A DNA stretch of 64,000 bases from Ancylobacter pratisalsi. GTDB lineage: Bacteria; Pseudomonadota; Alphaproteobacteria; Rhizobiales; Xanthobacteraceae. Shown here piece after piece: positions 41,736 to 51,335 of this stretch; positions within the stretch are counted from its first letter, which is position 1; each line of letters opens with the position of its first letter. A program made the translations under genes and the position numbers. The stretch covers positions 2,864,001 to 2,928,000 of the forward strand of contig NZ_CP048630.1 of assembly GCF_010669125.1 (NCBI RefSeq). Direction: 5' to 3'. Below the pieces are notes generated by a model. The model ran no database searches and was not told the origin of the DNA. It saw nothing but the letters and a program-made list of their open reading frames with translations.

Positions 41736-43049
41736 ATGATGGCAGACGACATTTTCGCGGAAGGCTTCAAGGATCAGCCCTACTGGTGGGAAGCCGCCGC
41801 GCCCGAGACCGACCTCGACCCGTTGCCGTCGAAGGCGGATGCCGTGGTCATCGGCTCCGGCTATACCGGCCTCAACGCCGCGACTGAACTGGCACGCGCG
41901 GGGCTGCAGGTGGTGGTGCTCGACGGCGAGCGGCTCGGGGAAGGCGGCTCCACCCGCTCCGGCGGCATGGTGTCCAGCGGCCAGAAGCTGGTCGTCGGCG
42001 GGGCCATCAAGGGCACCGATCCCGAGCTGTTCTCCCGAATGATCGGCGATAGCACTTCTTCCTTCGAGTACCTGCAGAGGTTGATCACCACCGAGGGGCT
42101 CGATGCCGACCTCAAGATCAGCGGCCGCTTCTTCGGCGCCCATGCCCGCAGCCAGTTCGCCGCACTGCACCGCAACGGCCGCATTCTCGCCGAGAAGACC
42201 GGCGTGAGCGTGAGCTTCTACGATCGCGGCAACCAGCGGCAGGCCATCGGCTCTGACTATTACTTCGGCGGCATGGTGGTCGACGAATATGGCGGGCTGC
42301 ATCCTGGCAAGTATCACCGCGCGCTGCGCGAACGCGCGCGGGCAAGCGGGGTGATGCTGCGCTCGCACGCGAAGGCCGGCCCGGTGAAGGATGGACCGAA
42401 TGGCCTGAAGATCGTGCCCACGATGCGTGGCGACATTCTTGCCGAGCACGTCATCACCTCGACCAATGGCTATACACGCCCGGATGGCCACCCCGACCTC
42501 GCGCGCCGCGTCGTGCCAGTGAAGAGCTACCAGATCGCCACCGAGCCGCTGCCGGCCGATCTCATCGAGACCTTGATCCCGCGAGGGCGGATGATCTCCG
42601 ATACACGGCGCGACGTGATCTACACCCGCCCCTCGCCGGACGGCACGCGCATCCTGTTCGGTTCGCGACCCGGCCTCAGGGAGACGACGGACCGCGCGGC
42701 GGCGCCGCACCTCTATGCCCGGATGACCGAGATCTTCCCCGAGCTGCGCGACTATAAGATCAGCCATGCCTGGAGCGGCTTCGTCGCCATGACGGTCGAC
42801 AAGGTCGCCCATATGGGGGCACGGGACAATTCCGACTTCGCGGTCGGCTGCAACGGCAACGGCGTCGCGTTGATGAGCTATCTGGGCTACCAGACCGCCC
42901 TGAAAATTCTCGGCCAGCAGAACCGCCCGACCTCCTTCGATCGCGAGGAATTCGCTGCCGCGCCGCTTTATTCCGGCGGCCCGAATGCATGGTTTCTGCC
43001 GGTGGTCGCTGCCTGGTATCGTCTTCAGGACTGGTATGAGCGGCGCTGA
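41736..43049 (+). CDS. FAD-dependent oxidoreductase (DAO family)
   Basis: A 437-residue flavoprotein with DAVVIGSGYTGLNAATELAR near residues 34-53 and the GSTRSGGMVSSGQKLVVGGA stretch, again of the gamma-glutamylputrescine oxidase/DAO type. The end carries GCNGNGVALMSYLGYQTALK. It follows the ATPase by 81 bases on the same strand and is likely the last gene of the importer operon. It is clearly different from the FAD enzyme at 35502, so the locus has two related oxidases. Confidence 0.9.
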   Translation: MMADDIFAEGFKDQPYWWEAAAPETDLDPLPSKADAVVIGSGYTGLNAATELARAGLQVVVLDGERLGEGGSTRSGGMVSSGQKLVVGGAIKGTDPELFSRMIGDSTSSFEYLQRLITTEGLDADLKISGRFFGAHARSQFAALHRNGRILAEKTGVSVSFYDRGNQRQAIGSDYYFGGMVVDEYGGLHPGKYHRALRERARASGVMLRSHAKAGPVKDGPNGLKIVPTMRGDILAEHVITSTNGYTRPDGHPDLARRVVPVKSYQIATEPLPADLIETLIPRGRMISDTRRDVIYTRPSPDGTRILFGSRPGLRETTDRAAAPHLYARMTEIFPELRDYKISHAWSGFVAMTVDKVAHMGARDNSDFAVGCNGNGVALMSYLGYQTALKILGQQNRPTSFDREEFAAAPLYSGGPNAWFLPVVAAWYRLQDWYERR

Positions 43050-43200
43050 GGCCGGCGCCGACTCCAGCGATTGGGCTTGGCTACCCAGCGCGCCGCCTCT
43101 GTCCGCTCGTGCGTTTGCGCGGGGTTGTGATGGGCGCGGCGAGGGCGCCGGGGGAGCCGGCCGGCGTTGGCGAGAGCAGCATTTCGAGCTTTAACGAATT

Positions 43201-44286
43201 GTGCTAGGCAGCGGTGTGGAATGGCGATCAGCAAAGCGCTGGATGAACGGCGGCCCCCTTGCACTCGCGGCGTTCGCGCTGGCGGGGGGCTTTGTCTATT
43301 GTCCGCTTTCGGGCGTATCGCCAGCATGGGCTGCGGCTGAGCACGCGCCTGTGCCCCCACCCCGTCCCGCCGCATCGGAGACCGCCGCTTCGGCGCGTCC
43401 ACTCGGCTGGTCGTCGGTCGACAGGACCGTGCCGGCCGCGCTTCTCGTACCTGTCGCTCACATTCCCGCTGGTCTTGTCGCGCCTTCCTACGCCGTATGG
43501 CTGATCGATCCCCCGCATGCAGCGCTGCCGGGCGCGAAATTCGTGGCCCGTGGCGAGGCGCTCGCCGGGAGCGATGCCTTCCAGCGGGTGATCGCGGTGC
43601 CGCCGCCGGCTCCCACATCGCTTGCGGCGGCCCCGTCCGCCGTGATCCTCCTATCCGTGCCCCTGCCGCCCAAGCGTCTCGCCGAGAAGCGCAGGATGGT
43701 CCTGGCATTCGCGGAGCCGCCGCCTCCTCCTGGCCTCCTGGCACCGATGCCGGCGCTTCAGCAGGCGCCGCCCGCGCCCGGGGAAGCCTCGCCCGATCGA
43801 GCGATAGTGCCGCCCGGCGACATCGCCGAGCAGAATGCCGAAGTGCTGGGGGAGGATGCCGCGCGGCCCATCGACGACGCGCCCGAGCCGGTCTCGGGAC
43901 GGGTGACCGCCGACCGCGCGCCTCCGCAGATCGAGGCGCTGATCCAGCGCCATGCCGAGCGTTTCGATGTGCCTGCGCGGCTCGTGCGCCGCGTTGCCTG
44001 GCGTGAGAGCAAGTTCGATCCCAAGCAGCGCAACGGCCCCTATTGGGGACTGATGCAGATCCGCGTCGACACCGCGCGCGGCCTCGGATTCCGTGGCGCG
44101 CCGAAGGATCTCCTCGACGCCGACACCAACATGTCCTACGCGGTCGCCTATCTCGCCAATGCGTACCGGGTCGCCGGTCGCGATGAGAAACGGGCCATCA
44201 TGCTCTATGCCCGGGGCTATTATTACGAGGCCAAGCGCAAGGGTATGCTTGGTTCGTTGATCCGCACGGCGGCGGCCGAGGAATAG
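43201..44286 (+). CDS. Lytic transglycosylase-like SLT-domain protein
   Basis: A 361-residue exported protein. After an N-terminal hydrophobic segment (LALAAFALAGGFVYCPLSGV), a long Pro/Ala-rich linker leads to a C-terminal SLT domain: AWRESKFDPKQRNGPYWGLM with catalytic Glu269, then QIRVDTARGLGF and MSYAVAYLANAY. It probably cleaves peptidoglycan during cell-wall turnover. GTG at 43201; ATG 43243 is an equally good start. Confidence 0.85.
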   Translation: MLGSGVEWRSAKRWMNGGPLALAAFALAGGFVYCPLSGVSPAWAAAEHAPVPPPRPAASETAASARPLGWSSVDRTVPAALLVPVAHIPAGLVAPSYAVWLIDPPHAALPGAKFVARGEALAGSDAFQRVIAVPPPAPTSLAAAPSAVILLSVPLPPKRLAEKRRMVLAFAEPPPPPGLLAPMPALQQAPPAPGEASPDRAIVPPGDIAEQNAEVLGEDAARPIDDAPEPVSGRVTADRAPPQIEALIQRHAERFDVPARLVRRVAWRESKFDPKQRNGPYWGLMQIRVDTARGLGFRGAPKDLLDADTNMSYAVAYLANAYRVAGRDEKRAIMLYARGYYYEAKRKGMLGSLIRTAAAEE

Positions 44287-44559
44287 CTCGACCGGTGCCG
44301 GCCTGTCGGCCGCGCCGGCGTTGTCTTCGAACACGTCGAGAGGCCGGCCGTCCCGAACGACTTCGCACCGACCGGAACAGCGACGGGTTACCGGGTATCC
44401 ATCGCACACACACCGCGTGGCCAAAGGCCTCCGGCACAGGCCGCGATCATGGCGCGGTCACTTGGGGCAGCAAGGAACATAGGGCGCGAGCCATTGTGGG
44501 CTGCGCCATCACGGCCTCTCCATCGGCTGGAGCGGTGGAGAGGCGCGCGACGTGGCAAA
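44287..44559. other. Intergenic region between convergent genes
   Basis: About 270 bases between the SLT-domain gene and the end of the cupin gene. No gene is supported. A hairpin-rich stretch near 44287-44340 could serve as a terminator for both, but no clean one is seen. Confidence 0.3.
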
Positions 44560-44976
44560 TCAGAGCCGCTTCGCCTTCTGATGCTCGTCGTCGATGGACT
44601 GCTCGATGCCGGTCTCGACCATGGTGCGGGTCGCGTCCACCGTGGCATAGGTCCAGAAGATGCGCATCGGACCGTCGCTTTCATTGACGAAGCGGTGAGG
44701 CACGTTCGCCGGTATCCAGGTCGTATCTCCGGCCTTGAGCGGAATGCGTTCGCCCCCGATCTCGGCGATGGCCTCTCCCTCAAGGACCATGACGCTCTCT
44801 TCGCAATTGTGGAAATGCATGCCGATCTTGGCCCCCGGATCGAAGGCGGTGATGCCGTTGATCAGGCTGGTCGAGCCGCATTTGCGGGTCACCAGAGGTA
44901 TGGTCCGGGCGCCATTGCCCCGGTCGTTTATGGGCAGCTGATCGAGGCGCAGGATGGCAGGGCTCTTGTCGGGCAT
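44560..44976 (-). CDS. Cupin-domain protein
   Basis: A 138-residue single-domain cupin. Motif 1 is GMHFHNCEESVMVLEGEA with two metal-binding His and a Glu; motif 2 is PLKAGDTTWIPANVPHRFVN. Start taken at ATG 44976, preceded by AAGGA at good distance; a GTG at 44991 overlaps the upstream stop. Last gene of the TRAP operon. Cupins of this size often act as isomerases or small binding/sensing proteins; the function here is unknown. Confidence 0.85.
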   Translation of the reverse strand: MPDKSPAILRLDQLPINDRGNGARTIPLVTRKCGSTSLINGITAFDPGAKIGMHFHNCEESVMVLEGEAIAEIGGERIPLKAGDTTWIPANVPHRFVNESDGPMRIFWTYATVDATRTMVETGIEQSIDDEHQKAKRL

Positions 44977-44987
44977 AGGGAGTTCCT

Positions 44988-46358
44988 TCACTTCGCTGGG
45001 CCGATCCAGATGGTCTTCATGTTTGTGAACTCCCGGATGCCATAGCTTCCGAGTTCGCGACCATAGCCCGACTTCTTGATGCCGCCGAAGGGCAGGCGTG
45101 CGTCCGAGGCGACCATGCCATTGATGAACACGGCGCCGGCATCAATCTCGCGTGCCATGCGGCGGGCAAGGTCAAGATCGGTGGTCCAGACCGAGGCGCC
45201 GAGGCCGAACTCGGTGTTGTTGGCCAGCGCGATGGCCTCTTCGGTCGAGCTGTAGCGGATGATCGAGGCGACCGGGCCGAAAAGCTCCTCCTTGAAAGAG
45301 GTGTGCTCCGGTGTCACCCGGTCGAGCAGCGTCGGTGCATAATAGCTGCCGGGGCCGTCGATCGGCGTGCCGCCAAGCACGAGGACAGCGCCTTCGGCGA
45401 TGGAGCGCGTCACCTGGTCGTGAAGGTTCGCCCGCAGGTTCATGCGCGCCATCGGGCCGATCTGGGTGGCCTCGTCCATCGGGTCACCAACCTTGAGGGC
45501 ACGGATGCCGGTGATGAAGGCGTCGCTGAACGCGTCCGCAATGTCGTCATGTACAATGAAGCGCTTGGCGTTGACACAGGACTGGCCGACATTGACGAAG
45601 CGGGCCTTGACCGCGGTCGCCGCCGCCGTCGCGATATCGGCGTCGGGCAGCACGATGAACGGGTCGGAACCGCCCAGTTCAAGAACCTGCTTCTTCAGTG
45701 ACTTGCCGGCTTGCGCGGCGACGATCTGGCCGACCTCGGTCGAGCCGGTCAGCGTCACCGCCGCGATCCTGTCGTCGGCGATGAGGCCCGAAACCGCCGA
45801 GGCATCGATCAGGACGGTGCGCATCAGTCCGTCGGGACAACCGGCCTCGCGTATCATTGCCTCGATGGCGAGCGCGCAGCGCGGCACGTTGTTGGCGTGC
45901 TTCAGGATCGCGCCATTGCCGGCGGCGAGGGCAGGGGCCGCGAAGCGTACGAACTGCCAGAAGGGGTAGTTCCAGGGCATGATCGCGAGCACCACGCCGA
46001 GGGGGTCGAAGACCACGCCGGACTCCGTTGCGTTCGACACAATGCGCTCGTCGGCGAGGAAGGTCTGGGCGTTGGCGGCGTAGAAATCGCAGGTGCTGGC
46101 GCACTTCTCGATTTCGCCCCGGGATTCGGTGATCGGCTTGCCGATCTCCTCGGTGATGAGGCGGGCGTATTCCTCTTTTTTCGCACGCAGCGCCCTGGCT
46201 ATCGCCGTCAACAGGGGGACGCGCTTTTCGACCGGCACCCGGCGCCACGAACGCTGCGCGCGGTCAGCCGCTCCTAGGATCGCATCGACCTCGTCCGCGC
46301 TGTGCGCCTTGAAGCTCTCGATTACGTCGCCTGTCGCCGGGTTGATCGACTTGATCAT
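44988..46358 (-). CDS. NAD(P)-dependent aldehyde dehydrogenase (succinate-semialdehyde type)
   Basis: A 456-residue aldehyde dehydrogenase of the shorter succinate-semialdehyde group. Key residues are the N of MPWNYPFW (near 130), Glu227 in LELGG and the nucleophile Cys261 in GQSCVNAKR. The end has FGGIKKSGYGRELGSYG, the family signature. It would oxidise an aldehyde intermediate to its acid in the pathway encoded by the operon; the actual substrate is unknown. Confidence 0.92.
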   Translation of the reverse strand: MIKSINPATGDVIESFKAHSADEVDAILGAADRAQRSWRRVPVEKRVPLLTAIARALRAKKEEYARLITEEIGKPITESRGEIEKCASTCDFYAANAQTFLADERIVSNATESGVVFDPLGVVLAIMPWNYPFWQFVRFAAPALAAGNGAILKHANNVPRCALAIEAMIREAGCPDGLMRTVLIDASAVSGLIADDRIAAVTLTGSTEVGQIVAAQAGKSLKKQVLELGGSDPFIVLPDADIATAAATAVKARFVNVGQSCVNAKRFIVHDDIADAFSDAFITGIRALKVGDPMDEATQIGPMARMNLRANLHDQVTRSIAEGAVLVLGGTPIDGPGSYYAPTLLDRVTPEHTSFKEELFGPVASIIRYSSTEEAIALANNTEFGLGASVWTTDLDLARRMAREIDAGAVFINGMVASDARLPFGGIKKSGYGRELGSYGIREFTNMKTIWIGPAK

Positions 46359-46392
46359 CGCTGGTCTCCATAAAATTCCGTGAGGTCGCCAT

Positions 46393-47472
46393 TCAATGGC
46401 GGGGAACCGTCAGACCGATCCGGTCGGCGACCGCCTGCGCGAAGGCGGTCGTTCCCAGCTGGCCGCCGAGGTCGCGGGTGCGGGTCGCGGGATCTTTCAG
46501 CGCCATATCCAGTGCGGAGAGTATCGAGCGGCCCGCCGCCGCCAGATCGGGGCGCTGGCGATGCTGGCCGAGCCATTCGAGGAGCATGCCGGTCGAGCCG
46601 ATGAGCGACGACGGGTTGGCAATGCCTTTCCCCGCAATGTCCGGAGCGGAGCCGTGCTGCGCCTGCGCCATCGCAACCGCCTCGCCTGCATTGACCGAGG
46701 CCGCCAGGCCAAGACTGCCCGAGAGTTCGGACGCCAGGTCCGACAGGATATCGCCGAACATGTTGGTGGTGACGATGACGTCGAAAGCCTCGGGGCGACG
46801 GACGAGATGGGCGCACGCCGCGTCGATGATCAACTCGTCGTACTCGACCTCCGGGTAGCGCGCGGCGACTTCGCGGCAGCAGGTGAGGAAGAGGCCGTCG
46901 GTGATCTTGAGAACATTCTGCTTGTGAACGGCGGTGACGTGGTTACGGCGCGCACGGGCCCCTTCGAAGGCCGCCTCGGCGATCCGCAGCGAGGCGTGCC
47001 GGGTGATGCGCCGCATCGACAAGGTAACGTCGGCGGTGACCTGAATTTCGCCCGGGCCGGCAAACATGCAGCGGTCCGCATAGAAGCCTTCCGTGTTCTC
47101 ACGATAGATCACCATGTCGAAGCTGGCGCCCGTGGCCGAGGGCAGATCCGGTCGCGTGATGGCGGGGCGGATGTTGGCGAAGAGATCGAGCCGCTTGCGC
47201 AACTCACCGGAGGGGTTCAGGCCGCCTTTGTCGCGGGCGGGATAGTCGAGGTGGGAAACCGGCCCGAGGATCAACCCGTCGGCGGCACGTGCCGCTTCGA
47301 AGGCGCTGTCGGGAAAGGTCGAGCCCTGCGCCTTCAGTGCCGCGAATCCGATGTCGATTTCCTCGAAGTCGAAACCGATCCCGTGGTGCCGGTCCACGGC
47401 TTCCATGACGAGACAGGTGGCGGCGGTGATTTCCGGGCCGATCCCGTCGCCGGGAAGAAGGGCGATCTTCAT
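46393..47472 (-). CDS. Isocitrate/isopropylmalate dehydrogenase family enzyme
   Basis: A 359-residue decarboxylating beta-hydroxyacid dehydrogenase. KIALLPGDGIGPEI opens it, RENTEGFYADRCMF and VHKQNVLKITDGLF provide conserved loops, and DILSDLASELSGSLGLAASV is the metal-binding end. It sits within a TRAP-linked catabolic operon, not with leu genes, so tartrate or malate-type dehydrogenase activity is more likely than leucine synthesis. ATG 47472 is chosen; a frame of 14 more codons lacks similarity. Confidence 0.88.
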   Translation of the reverse strand: MKIALLPGDGIGPEITAATCLVMEAVDRHHGIGFDFEEIDIGFAALKAQGSTFPDSAFEAARAADGLILGPVSHLDYPARDKGGLNPSGELRKRLDLFANIRPAITRPDLPSATGASFDMVIYRENTEGFYADRCMFAGPGEIQVTADVTLSMRRITRHASLRIAEAAFEGARARRNHVTAVHKQNVLKITDGLFLTCCREVAARYPEVEYDELIIDAACAHLVRRPEAFDVIVTTNMFGDILSDLASELSGSLGLAASVNAGEAVAMAQAQHGSAPDIAGKGIANPSSLIGSTGMLLEWLGQHRQRPDLAAAGRSILSALDMALKDPATRTRDLGGQLGTTAFAQAVADRIGLTVPRH

Positions 47473-47476
47473 GCCA

Positions 47477-48400
47477 TCAAATCCTTTGGCCTGCCCTGGA
47501 CGCAGGACCTGCATGCTCCGCGGGAGAGGGGGAGAGAGGGTTTGCCCCGAAGAGCGCTGTGGGGTTGTCGACGAGGATCCGTCGACAAGCCGGTGCGTCG
47601 AGCCCCGCCTCGGCCATCAGCTTGGGCACCGAAAGGGAGTCGACGTCGCGGAAGGGTTCGGTTTCGGCCAGTGAGCGTGCCTTGCGCGTCGCGCCGCCGC
47701 CGGTGTGAGGCCAGTCCGAGGCCCAGATCAGCCGGTCGGGCACCATCGCCTCGAATTGTTGGATCAGATCCAGCACACGCGTCCGAGGCACGTCACCTGA
47801 CGCACCGATGCGATAGTCGCCGGAGAGCTTGATCCAGATCGGCGCGGAGCGGCAGAGTGCGGCCAGATGCTCCATGCTTCGCGCATCGTCTTCCGCGCCG
47901 GCGCCGGCGAAATGGTCCAGCACGACAGGGATGCCCGCATCCTCCAGGGTCGAGGCGCGAGCGAGGATCGCGGAAAGCGGGGCATAGATCTGCAGGAACA
48001 GGCCCGTCCCTCGCAGACGTTCGGCCATCATGAGGAGAGCATCGTCCGGATCGAGGGCACGGCCCGCCATCAGGTTGACCCGAAAGCCGCGGATCCCGGC
48101 GTCGGAAAACGCGGCAAGCGTGTTGTCGTCGAGGGTATGGGCATCGGCCACGGCCACACCACGGGCCGAGGGCCCGAGCCGCCGCAGCGCGTCCAGAAGA
48201 CAGCCATTGTCGTCGCCGTAGACGCTGGGCTGGACGAGGACGGCGTGTCCAACGCCCCACTCCCGGTGGCGTTGCTCCAGGCTTTCCAGCGACGCCGTGC
48301 CGGGGGTGTAGCTCCGCATCGCCGCATAAGGAAAACGATCGGGCTCGAAGACATGAACATGGGTGTCCCATGTCCCTTCGGGTAAAGGCAGGGCGGTCAT
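47477..48400 (-). CDS. Amidohydrolase 2 family hydrolase (COG3618-like)
   Basis: A 307-residue metal-dependent hydrolase. It starts with TWDTHVHVFEPDRFPYAAMR, where HVH are metal ligands, and has HFAGAG, IKLSGDYRIG and the late ligand segment IWASDWPHTG. This matches the COG3618 group that includes 2-pyrone-4,6-dicarboxylate hydrolase and lactonases. ATG 48400 overlaps the stop of the TRAP membrane gene by 4 bp. Probably opens a lactone in the catabolic path. Confidence 0.88.
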   Translation of the reverse strand: MTALPLPEGTWDTHVHVFEPDRFPYAAMRSYTPGTASLESLEQRHREWGVGHAVLVQPSVYGDDNGCLLDALRRLGPSARGVAVADAHTLDDNTLAAFSDAGIRGFRVNLMAGRALDPDDALLMMAERLRGTGLFLQIYAPLSAILARASTLEDAGIPVVLDHFAGAGAEDDARSMEHLAALCRSAPIWIKLSGDYRIGASGDVPRTRVLDLIQQFEAMVPDRLIWASDWPHTGGGATRKARSLAETEPFRDVDSLSVPKLMAEAGLDAPACRRILVDNPTALFGANPLSPSPAEHAGPASRAGQRI

Positions 48401-49692
48401 AGCAGCAGGTCCGGCAGGAAGGTGATGAGGCCCGGCAGCAGGATCAGGGTCACGATCACGCCGAGCGTCAGCCACACATAGGGGACCGAGACCCTGACAA
48501 GTTCGCGAAAGCTCAACCCCGTGACGCGGGTCAAGGCGTAGAGCACCATGCCCACGGGCGGCGTCAGAAGCCCAAGGGTTAGGGTGAGCGTCATCAGGAT
48601 GCCGAACTGGATCGGGTCGATGCCATAGGTCTTGATGATCGGCATCAGGATCGGGGTGAGGATCAGGATCGCCGGGGTCTGGGCCATGAAGCAGCCGACG
48701 ACCATCCAGAGGATCACCATCAGAAACAGCAGCACTGTCGGGTTGCTCGTCAGGCTGGCGAAGAACTCCGCCAGCGCGCCGGGAATGCCCGCACGGATCA
48801 TCACCACCCCGAAGGCCGAGGTGAAGATGATGATGAGCATGATCACCGCCGTATCGATCAGCGTGCCCATCAGTTCGCGCCGGAGCCGTGAAAAGCCATA
48901 GGCGCGGTAGACGAAGACGCCGAGGCACAAGGCGTACAGCGCCGCGACGGCGGCGGCCTCCGTCGGGGTGAAGACGCCGGAGTAGATGCCGCCCATGATG
49001 ATGAACGGCGTCAGGATCGGCAGGATCGCGACGCGGAATGCCGGCCAGAGTTCGGCGAGCGTGGCGCGGGTGCCGACAGGCATTCCGTCCTTGCGGGCGC
49101 GCCAGGTGACATAGCCCATATAGGCCGCCGCCATCATCAGCGCCGGCACGATTGCCGCGAAGAACATGCGGGCGACGGAGACTTCCGCCTGTACCGAATA
49201 GGCAACAAGCGCGATCGAGGGTGGCAGGATCGGGCCGATCAGCGACGAGGCGGCGGTGACGCCGGCGCTGAACTCTCGCTGGTAGCCCTGGCTTAGCATG
49301 GCCTTCATCTCGATCTGGCCAAGGCCGACGGCATCGGCGGTCGCCGAGCCCGACATGCCCGCGAAGATCACACTAGCCATGACGTTGGCGTGGCCCAGGC
49401 CGCCGCGGATCGGGCGGACCAGGAGGGCGACGAACGCGAACATGCGCTCGGTGATGCCGCCAAAGTTCATAAGTCGTCCGGCGAAGATGAAGAAGGGGAT
49501 GGCAAGGAGAAGGAAGCTGTCGATGCTGCTGAGCGCGAGGCGCGCGATCATCGCGCTGGCACGGATGTCGAACAGCCCTCCGAAGACCAGGCCGGCGCCG
49601 ATGAAGGAGGCGAGACCGGCGGCGAAGCCGACCGGGTAGCCGATCATCAACAGGATCAGGAAAAAGACGATGATGAGCGAAAAGAGGATCAC
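48397..49692 (-). CDS. TRAP transporter large permease (DctM-like)
   Basis: A 431-residue inner-membrane protein with about 12 hydrophobic segments and the DctM features GFAAGLASFIGAGLVFGGLF, AGRLMNFGGITERM and GMSGSATADAVGLGQIEMKA. It carries the ion-coupled transport path of a TRAP system. Overlaps the small permease gene by 4 bp. Confidence 0.95.
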   Translation of the reverse strand: MILFSLIIVFFLILLMIGYPVGFAAGLASFIGAGLVFGGLFDIRASAMIARLALSSIDSFLLLAIPFFIFAGRLMNFGGITERMFAFVALLVRPIRGGLGHANVMASVIFAGMSGSATADAVGLGQIEMKAMLSQGYQREFSAGVTAASSLIGPILPPSIALVAYSVQAEVSVARMFFAAIVPALMMAAAYMGYVTWRARKDGMPVGTRATLAELWPAFRVAILPILTPFIIMGGIYSGVFTPTEAAAVAALYALCLGVFVYRAYGFSRLRRELMGTLIDTAVIMLIIIFTSAFGVVMIRAGIPGALAEFFASLTSNPTVLLFLMVILWMVVGCFMAQTPAILILTPILMPIIKTYGIDPIQFGILMTLTLTLGLLTPPVGMVLYALTRVTGLSFRELVRVSVPYVWLTLGVIVTLILLPGLITFLPDLLL

Positions 49693-50192
49693 AGGTCGAT
49701 CTCCTGTTCTCCCGTTTGAAGGCTAACAATTCTTCCCGTGAGAAGGTTCTTGAGGTCGATGAGCACGTAGACGGCAAGAAGCGCGATCATCGCCAGTTCC
49801 CACAGATAGTAATAGCTGATGCGGAACCAGCTGATCGTGATCAGTGAGATCGACCAGTTGCGCTGTGCCATGAGGATTGCGCCGCTGGCCCAGAACGCGA
49901 GGAAGAACAGGATCGACAGCCCGAAAGCTATCGAGAAGCCGCGCTTCATCCGGGGACTGAACTGCGCGAAAAGGAAGTCGACCACGACGTGCTCGCGCTG
50001 GCGGTAGGCGAGTGCAATGCCGCTGAGTACCGACATCACGAACAGGGCGCGTGCGGCTTCTTCGGTCCAGGGAACGGGAATCTGAAGGAAATAGCGGAAC
50101 AGAACCTGCGCGAGCGTCAGCACGAACATGGCGGCGAACATGGCGAAGGCTGCCACCTGGACCATGCGTTCCACGGCGTTGAGAAGTCTCAT
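49689..50192 (-). CDS. TRAP transporter small permease (DctQ-like)
   Basis: A 167-residue four-helix membrane protein (AFAMFAAMFVLTLAQVLFRY, ALFVMSVLSGIALAYRQREH, FGLSILFFLAFWASGAILMA and LAMIALLAVYVLIDLKNLLT), the normal DctQ layout. The start ATG 50192 sits before MRLLNAVERM, the natural beginning. Gene order binding protein-small-large is conserved for TRAP systems. Confidence 0.95.
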   Translation of the reverse strand: MRLLNAVERMVQVAAFAMFAAMFVLTLAQVLFRYFLQIPVPWTEEAARALFVMSVLSGIALAYRQREHVVVDFLFAQFSPRMKRGFSIAFGLSILFFLAFWASGAILMAQRNWSISLITISWFRISYYYLWELAMIALLAVYVLIDLKNLLTGRIVSLQTGEQEIDL

Positions 50193-50242
50193 GGTGTTCT
50201 CCCTAGGGTGGCGCGCGCCTGAGCGGCGCGCGTCCCCGGACA

Positions 50243-51220
50243 TCACTTGGCGGCAGCGATGTCGTCGAGAATGCCGGGGCGGCAGTTCGTGGCCGCAAAC
50301 TCCTGCACGATCGGCTCGGCGATCTTCTTGAAGGCGGGCACATCGGATTTCACGATTTCGACGCCCGACTTCTTGATCTCATCGAGAAGTTCGCCTTCCT
50401 GCTTCTGCACCAGGGCGTTCAACCACATCATGGTTTCGGCTGCGGTATCGTTGAGGATCTTGCGCTGATCTTCGCTCAGTCCGTCCAGGAATTCGGTGTT
50501 CGTCGTGAGGATGTAGTAGCTCTGAACATGATCGGTCAGGTCTACCGTCTTCTGCACTTCGTAGAACTTCTGCGCATGGATGGCCGAGATCGGATTTTCC
50601 TGAGCATCGAACACGCCCTGGCGCAGCGCGCCGTAAAGTTCGGAATAGGGCAGCGGGCCGGGCAGCGCCCCGAATGCCTGGAACACCTTCGCCCGCAGCG
50701 GGTTCGTCACGCGGATTTTCAGGCCCTTCATGTCCGCCGGCTCACGTATCGGCCTGTTCGCGGTCACCTCGCGCGCGCCGCGATAGCCGACACCGGTGAT
50801 GGTGATGGCGTAGTTCTTGGTCATGTAGTCCGACAGTTCCTTACCCAGCTTGCCGGTCCATACGCGGTAGCCGTGGTCGGCGTCGTCGTAGACGAACTCC
50901 GCTTCCATGCACTGGTAAGGCTTGGCCATGGAATGAACGAGGGTCGGTCCCGAGATGCTGGCCTGAATCTCATCGTTCGACAGCTGCTGAAGCACTTCGA
51001 CACCCGAGCCAAGCGCGCCGCCATCGACGATGGTCATCTGCAGCTCGCCGTTCGAGCGCTTGGCCATTAGCTCTTTCCAGTGGTGCATCGCCTGCACACT
51101 GAAATCCGTGCTGTTGTTCTCGGTGCCAAGCGTGAAATTGACGGTTCCCGCGTGCGCGGGGAGCGCCAGCAGGCAGGTCACGGCCACCGGCGCAAGGAAC
51201 TTGGACGTAAGGAAAGTCAT
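50243..51220 (-). CDS. TRAP transporter substrate-binding protein (DctP-like)
   Basis: A 325-residue periplasmic binding protein. Signal peptide LAPVAVTCLLALPAHA, then family landmarks GALGSGVEVLQQLSNDEIQA, MKGLKIRVTNPLRAKVFQAF and FDAQENPISAI, where an Arg (in IRVTNP) normally binds a ligand carboxylate. So a carboxylate substrate is likely. First gene of the seven-gene operon. ATG 51220 fits the signal peptide. Confidence 0.94.
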   Translation of the reverse strand: MTFLTSKFLAPVAVTCLLALPAHAGTVNFTLGTENNSTDFSVQAMHHWKELMAKRSNGELQMTIVDGGALGSGVEVLQQLSNDEIQASISGPTLVHSMAKPYQCMEAEFVYDDADHGYRVWTGKLGKELSDYMTKNYAITITGVGYRGAREVTANRPIREPADMKGLKIRVTNPLRAKVFQAFGALPGPLPYSELYGALRQGVFDAQENPISAIHAQKFYEVQKTVDLTDHVQSYYILTTNTEFLDGLSEDQRKILNDTAAETMMWLNALVQKQEGELLDEIKKSGVEIVKSDVPAFKKIAEPIVQEFAATNCRPGILDDIAAAK

Positions 51221-51335
51221 GTCGTCTCCTCCCAGGAGCAATTTTTGGAAATTTTCTTGCTGTTTGCCCGATCTCTAGACACCCGGTTCTGTTCGTGGCA
51301 ATCGCAGAAGACGATCGTTTCACCTGAGAGAACGC
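51221..51335. promoter_or_regulatory. Divergent promoter region, TRAP operon / iclR
   Basis: 115 bases between the start codons of the TRAP operon and of its presumed IclR regulator. It must hold both promoters. The AT-rich stretch AATTTTTGGAAATTTTCTTG (near 51240-51259) contains an imperfect inverted repeat of AATTT/AAATT and is a candidate operator. Confidence 0.5.

Noticed and set aside
40851..42812. A 653-codon minus-strand frame
   Set aside because: Antisense shadow of the ABC ATPase and FAD oxidoreductase genes.
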